In this document: in pieces, positions 58,813-64,000 of the stretch
Numbering within the stretch: position 1 is the first letter of the stretch
How the letters are laid out: every line of letters begins with the position of its first letter
Origin: Nissolia schottii
Lineage: Eukaryota; Streptophyta; Magnoliopsida; Fabales; Fabaceae
NCBI GenBank assembly: GCA_003254905.1
Contig: QANU01007790.1
Location: forward strand, 344,166-408,165
Direction of reading: 5' to 3'
Length of the DNA stretch: 64,000 nucleotides
Position numbers and translations under genes: made by a program
Notes under the pieces: model-generated
The model's input: the letters and a program-made list of their open reading frames with translations, nothing else
Told to the model about the DNA's origin: nothing
Database searches by the model: none

Positions 58813-60787
58813 TTATATGAAGCAGTTAATAGTCGTATACCCTCTCACACCCACAATGTTAATCTATTTTATATTTTTTAGTTCTTTCATAATTTAATGT
58901 ATCTGAACATAATATTTATTTTACAATGTTAATTCATTTAACTTTTTTAGATTTATTTATAATTTAATATATATAGACATAATAAAATTATGTCTAATTA
59001 TATTAAATTTTAAATAAATATAAAAATGTGAAATAGATTAATAAAAAAACTTCTATGAAACGGTTGACCAAAAAAAAAACATTACTCAGAATAGTGTACT
59101 AAAAAATGTTAGCTAAAATAATGCACTTGAAACTCTCAAATAGATGCTTCGAGGTGTGTGCGATTCAGAATTCAACACTTGTACCTGAATGCAGACAGAG
59201 ACTCTCTTTGTCCATTGTGAAGCTAAATTATATAGTAGGAGAAATAAATTAGAGTTTATGAAAGACATTTAATGTCCTCTCTATTTTAAAATATTAGTTT
59301 ATTTTATTTTTTAAATTTTATTTATAATTTTTTTTTTGTTTTTAGTTATTAATTTTTTCTTTTTAAATAAAATATTAAATAAAACATGACAATTAAAATT
59401 AAACGAAAAGAGTATATTTAAGCAATGTTAATTTATTTTAATTTTTTAGGTTTATTTATAATTTAATACATAAAGTTTAAATACATTAAATTATGAATAA
59501 ATCTAAAAAATTAAATAAAATTATAGTATAAAATGAATGAAATATATATATTTTATTATTTTATGATACGTATAAAATACTAATAATTAATAATTCATAA
59601 TGTTTGTGATATACACATTGAATATACTCAATAATTATGCAAGTATTTTTCTTATAAGAGTTGCGTGATTGCATTAGACTAAGAAACCTTGTGTGAGTCC
59701 TCTCATTGGGTTCCACGCAGAAAGTTCGGATAGTTGATTAAAGTCGCAAATATAACTTTTCACTATAGGATCAGTTCCGTATATACGTAAGAAAGAGTGA
59801 AAGGATTCTTTATATAATTTTATTCTTAAATTTAATTTGTAAGTTTTTACAATATTCACATATTTCGAATTAGCTTCCCTTACTTTTGTCAGATTCACTT
59901 TATTTTTCACTCTAGGTTTAGGTTTTATTATTAAATAAAATAGTATTTATAAATCACCCGGATGTTTTCCTAGAAAAATAGGTAAAGATATTCATGACAA
60001 ATGATATTTAGATGATAAAATGTGTAATCTTATTATTAAATTATTAAAATAAAAATGAGTCTCATTTTATTTTATTGAATTAATAATAAGATCTTTCACT
60101 CTATAAAAGTGTTTTTGAGAGTTTTATTTTAAAGAAAAATTTATTTTAACATAGATTAAATTAAGGCTCCAAAAATCTTTCATTTTCTCCGGTTGTCTTT
60201 GAAACAAAATCCTCACGAGAGATTTAGTTTAGAGATCCAAATTCACACCAGTAATGCAATACAGCTGGTAGTTCTGGCTTGCGTTTCTTTCTGTAGTTTT
60301 CCTGCCTTGGGTGCACAAGCGTTAATTCATGTGGTGACAATTGATATAGCCAGAGTATGAAAGAAAATCTGCAACACGCATTCATTATTCAATAACAATC
60401 GTCAGAAGACAATAATGCAGATGCCAAACAATAATACTACCACGCAGAATCTTTTTTTCCTTTTTCTTTTCTTTTCTTTGTTTTAAGAAAGTCTCTGTTA
60501 TACATTTGATGAAAAAAATGTAGGGCCGTCGTCGCTTTGCATTTGCGCCAGTTGGGAAGGTCAACTTTAGCCTGCCAAATGTAAGCACGGATAACGTTCA
60601 CACAAAAGGACAAAGCTTCGCAAGGTAGTGTCCTATCACGGTCGCTTTGTTATTAAAACTCATAACAATGTCAAAAGATTGATGTTACATGTACACCCTA
60701 AATTTTGTCATTGTATTGTCATTTAAGCAATTTTATATGTAAGACTCACTAATAAAACGCACAGCGTCCACATTTCAAAGTCTCCCC
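58813..60787. other. AT-rich intergenic sequence
   Basis: No gene recognised on either strand. The 78-codon frame at 59674-59910 has no recognisable domain. Confidence 0.5.
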
Positions 60788-60972
60788 TAGGGGTGCACAT
60801 GGGTCGGGTCGGGTAGGACCCGCCCGTGTCACAAACCCGACCCGACCTCCGGCAGGCGGGTCGAGTCAGGTAAAAAACCCGATTTTTTTATGGGTACCAG
60901 CCAGACCCGCCACCCGCCCGGGTCGGGTAGGTTTTGGCGGGTCGGCGGGTGACCCGCCCTCCTTTTTTTTAA
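60788..60972. mobile_element. hAT-like MITE (GGGTCGGG family), left end, copy 5
   Basis: Begins taggggtgcacatgggtcgg and carries repeated gggtcgggt / acccgacccg blocks to about 60960, then turns AT-rich. No matching right end was found before the scaffold join, so it is truncated or its end lies in unassembled sequence. Confidence 0.55.
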
Positions 60973-61259
60973 AAAAAAATTTATTTCTTTTACAATAAAT
61001 TTATTATTATATTATTTTACAATTTGTTCTCCTCACTAATTTATACTCTCCTCTCTCACTTCTGGACCTCTCATTCTCCAACCTCCCTCACCGCCACGGT
61101 TGAAGACTTCGCCGAGCAGTGCTTCATGTTCATCGGTGGTGGGCGGCGAGGAAGACGCACGCCAGCACTCCACTTCAGCTACCGTGCTCGCCCCTCTCCA
61201 AGCGTGATTCAGGCAGAGTCTTCACGAACGTCGTCCACCTTTTGACGTAGCGATTGTCG

Positions 61260-61399
61260 AGGTCGGACAACAGATCTGTTGGTTTTTTTGGATCTAGTAT
61301 TGATTCTCGTTTTCAGATCTAGCAAGGAAGACGAAGTCGAAGACGCAGTGGCGGCGTCGCAGCAAGGAAGACGAAGCAGCCAACGCAGTGGCGGCAGCG
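61260..61399. repeat. 140-bp duplication, copy 1
   Basis: Starts aggtcggacaacagatctgt and ends ggcagcg; about four differences from 61756-61895. Confidence 0.92.
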
Positions 61400-61576
61400 C
61401 AATGAGGAAGATGAACAACAAGGAAGACGTGGCAGCAGCGCAGGGAGGAAGACGAACAGCAAGGAAGACGCGTAGCAACAGCAAGGTTTTCACTTTTCTC
61501 ACCTTTTGGGTTTTTTGATTTCTGAAGAGTGAAGACTGAAATAGGAAAACAAAATTGTTGGTTTAATAAATTAATG

Positions 61577-61578
<2 letters not shown>

Positions 61579-61622
<44 letters not shown>
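61579..61622. repeat. (AT)n microsatellite
   Basis: About 22 AT units. Confidence 0.9.
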
Positions 61623-61627
<5 letters not shown>

Positions 61628-61754
61628 CAACGAGTTTAATTAATTATTAGCCCTGATCAGCTTTCCTCTAAATGAAGCTAATTACTTATTAATGAGCCAA
61701 ATAATAATATTGCCTGTCTCTTTAAGTCCACAAATTAACTACTCCATGTATAAC

Positions 61755-61755
61755 N
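61755..61755. other. single-N scaffold join
   Basis: One undetermined base between two copies of the same 140-bp sequence. Confidence 0.95.
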
Positions 61756-61895
61756 AGGTCGGACAACAGATCTGTTGGTTTTTTTAGATCTAGTATTGAT
61801 CCTCGTTTTCAGATCTAGCAAGGAAGACGAAGTCGAAGACGCAGAGGCGGCGTCGCAGCAAGGAAGACGAAGCAGCCAACGCAGTGGTGGCAGCG
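61756..61895. repeat. 140-bp duplication, copy 2
   Basis: Begins immediately after the N and ends exactly where the TRIM LTR begins. Confidence 0.92.
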
Positions 61896-62346
61896 TGTAA
61901 CAGCCCGGCTTACCCGCTAGCAGATATTGTCCGCTTTGGGGCTTACCCCCTCACGGATTTGTTCTCCAGGACCAGAGCGGCCGACCGTTATAGCCCGGAA
62001 AACGCGTCTACTAGGGAGAGGTATCCACACCCTTATAAGGCATGCTTCGTTCACCTCCCCAACCGATGTGGGACCTTGGGAACATCCCACCCCCCTTGGA
62101 GGGCTCCTGCCGCCCCCGACAGGCACACCGGCCCGGGCCCCGGCTCTGATACCATCTGTAACAGCCCGGCTTACCCGCTAGCAGATATTGTCCGCTTTGG
62201 GGCTTACCCCCTCACGGATTTGTTCTCCAGGACCAGAGCGGCCGACCGTTATAGCCCGGAAAACGCGTCTACTAGGGAGAGGTATCCACACCCTTATAAG
62301 GCATGCTTCGTTCACCTCCCCCAACCGATGTGGGACCTTGGGAACA
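61896..62346 (-). mobile_element. TRIM retrotransposon (LTR - short internal - LTR)
   Basis: On the minus strand: LTR 62346-62157 (TGTTCCCAAGGTCCC ... GGGCTGTTACA), spacer GA, primer-binding site tggtatcagagccgg (62154-62140), a 72-bp internal part ending in a polypurine tract aaggggggtggga (62097-62085), then a second LTR 62084-61896. The LTRs differ by about one base. TG...CA ends, a Met-tRNA primer site, a polypurine tract and no coding room identify a terminal-repeat retrotransposon in miniature. The near-identity of the LTRs suggests a young insertion. Confidence 0.85.
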
Positions 62347-62428
62347 TCACATCCCACCCCCCTTGGAGGGCTCCTGCCGCCCCCGGCAGGCACACCGGCC
62401 CGGGCCCCGGCTCTGATACCATCTGTAA
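62347..62428 (-). mobile_element. extra TRIM internal region and LTR vestige
   Basis: A second primer-binding site (62421-62407) and polypurine tract repeat the internal region almost exactly, upstream of the complete TRIM. Of a third LTR only ttaca (62428-62424) remains, abutting the gypsy frame. The tandem LTR-internal-LTR-internal order is expected from recombination between TRIM copies. Confidence 0.75.
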
Positions 62429-64000
62429 AGACTTCCGGCTCAAAGCATCAGCCACTACATTGGCCTTCCCAGGGTGATAATGGAGATCAAAGTCATAATC
62501 CTTAAGAAATTCGATCCACCTCCTCTGCCGCATATTCAACTCTTTCTGATCAAACAGGTACTTCAGACTTTTATGATCTGAATATACTTCAAACCGAATG
62601 CCATACAAATAATGTCTCCAGATCTTCAATGCAAACACTACTGCCGCCAATTCTAGATCATGTGTAGGATAGTTTACCTCATGCCGCTTCAGTTGTCTAG
62701 AGGCATAAGCTATCACCTGGCGTCGCTGCATCAGTACACATCCAAGTCCAGCACCTGATGCATCACAGTATACCTCGAAAGGTTCCTGGGAATCAGGCAG
62801 CACTAACACTGGAGCGGTGGTTAATCTCTCCTTCAGTTCGCAGAAACTTCTCTCACATTCTGCGGACCAGTCCATCTTTGCTCCCTTCCTTGTCAACTTA
62901 GTCAACGGTAACGCAATCTGCGAGAATCCCTGAATAAACCTCTGATAATATCCAGCAAATCCCAGAAAGCTCCGTAACTCTGTAACTGAGGTGGGTCTCT
63001 CCCATGTTCTGACCGCTTCCACCTTACTGGGATCTACTGCTACTCCTTGATCTGAGACTACATGACCCAAAAACTGCACTTTCCTGGCCCAAAACTCACA
63101 CTTCGAGAGCTTGGCATACAACTTCTTGTTCCTCAGAATCTCCAACGCCATCCCCAGATGTCTAGTGTGCTCCTCTTCGCTCTTCGAGTACACTAGAATA
63201 TCATCGATGAAAACAATAACACAGTCATCCAGATACTCCCGGAAAATCCTGTGCATGTAGTCCATAAAGATGGCAGGAGCATTCGTCAATCCAAAAGGCA
63301 TTACTGTGAACTCATAATGCCCATAACGGGATCGGAACGCTGTCTTAGCTATATCCTCCTCCCGTACTCTAATTTGATGGTAGCCAGACCTCAAGTCAAT
63401 CCTTGAAAAAATCTTTGCACCCTTCAACTGATCTAGAAGATCGTCAATCCTAGGCAACGGATATTTGTTCTTAATTGTCACCTTGTTCAATTGCCTATAA
63501 TCGACACACATCCTCATGGTACCATCCTTCTTCTTCACAAATAATATTGGGGCTCCCCACGGTGATGCACTTGGTCTAATGAACTGCTTCCCCATTAACT
63601 CCTCCAATTGCTTTTTCAACTCTTGCAATTCCAGTGGAGACATACGATACGGTGCAATAGAAATAGGTCCAGCACCTGGTACCAGATCGATAGAAAACTC
63701 TACCTCCCGTCTTGGTGGGAACTCCGGAATAGTATCAGGAAAAACATCAGAATAATCCCGAACTACTGGAATGTCCTTGACCTCCGGGTTCTCAATTTTC
63801 ACCTCAGATGATGCAAAGAAAACACATCCCTGATCTCCTAGCTGACAGTAATAAAGAATTGGCAACTCCTCCTCGGAAACTACGGGAGTGATAACTGTAG
63901 ACGGAAAAATAACCTGCTTCCTGGCGCAGTCAAGAACTGCTTGGTTGGCGTTCAACCAATCCATCCCTAGTACCACATCCAATCCTACTAGGGGAAGACA
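62429..64000 (-). pseudogene. Ty3/gypsy polyprotein: protease end, reverse transcriptase, RNase H (interrupted)
   Basis: An open minus-strand frame entering from the right edge. In order: the protease end (VVLGMDWLN, near 63975), reverse transcriptase with [19 protein letters not shown] near 63500 and the catalytic FIDDILVYS near 63205, FLGHVVS and [16 protein letters not shown], then RNase H ([14 protein letters not shown] near 62760; [16 protein letters not shown] near 62435). It resembles chromoviruses of the Tekay/Del type. At RKS the frame runs into TRIM sequence and ends at 62312, so integrase and the 3' LTR are missing here. No stops or frameshifts are seen before the break, so the insertion is recent. 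The 5' part lies outside the window. Confidence 0.92.

Larger units (their letters stand above)
60973..61754. other. GC-richer segment and (AT)n before the scaffold join
   Basis: Opposed open frames at 61024-61518 share a gaaga-rich composition (ggaagacgaa repeated) without a recognised domain. A segment (61260-61399) is duplicated across the N. A long (AT)n runs from 61579 to 61622. Confidence 0.4.

Noticed and set aside
61884-62505. Long plus-strand and minus-strand frames across the TRIM
   Set aside because: They are translations of the duplicated TRIM LTR and internal region, which is GC-rich and stop-poor; repeated peptide blocks simply mirror the DNA repeat.
1-64000. CRISPR arrays, tRNA/rRNA genes or bacterial-type operons
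   Set aside because: No regularly spaced identical repeats with unique spacers, no recognised cloverleaf or rRNA sequence, and the genes have spliceosomal introns.

Overview
The window is nuclear DNA from a flowering plant, most likely a eudicot. Its genes are broken by GT-AG introns. Four intact genes are close relatives of well-known Arabidopsis families. Everything between them is AT-rich and crowded with plant-type transposable elements (LINE, Ty1/copia, Ty3/gypsy, TRIM, CACTA, MULE, hAT-like MITEs, Helitron ends). The species cannot be named from the sequence alone. There are two assembly gaps: 270 N at 8588-8857 and a single N at 61755.

The left 8.5 kb is gene-poor. It holds a plant-mobile-domain pseudogene (1007-2032, minus) and a LINE relic (4300-8139, minus) bounded by a 14-bp target-site duplication. 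The genic island is 9.8-27.6 kb: a TTM1/TTM2-like triphosphate tunnel metalloenzyme with an N-terminal uridine-kinase-like domain (9814-16212, plus, 11 coding exons, 663 aa), an F-box/LRR protein (20374-21907, plus, 3 exons, 421 aa) and an LRR receptor kinase of the NSP-interacting-kinase (NIK) type (24116-27606, minus, 11 exons, 621 aa). The exon coordinates were worked out by hand; all splice phases close and no stop codon interrupts the reading frames.

From 30 to 49 kb lies a transposon graveyard. It contains a CACTA element with degraded transposase, a LINE 3' fragment, a Mutator-like element with 234-bp inverted repeats carrying a nested hAT MITE, a second plant-mobile-domain pseudogene, copia LTRs and a gypsy-type solo LTR with a perfect ATAAC target duplication. 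The fourth gene, an intronless membrane-anchored SAM-dependent methyltransferase (50053-51453, plus, 466 aa), follows. From 51.5 to 64 kb there are tandem repeats, a copia RNase H remnant, a second CACTA family, a Helitron 3' end and, at the right edge, a Ty3/gypsy polyprotein (minus) broken by a tandem TRIM retrotransposon next to the single-N scaffold join.

The four genes are independent transcription units, not an operon. From family knowledge, the TTM2 type and the NIK type both have roles in plant immunity, but nothing in the sequence links them. I found no CRISPR, bacterial-style system or convincing new pathway. The most informative observations are structural: nested transposons, target-site duplications, paired pseudogenes and a probable misassembly.
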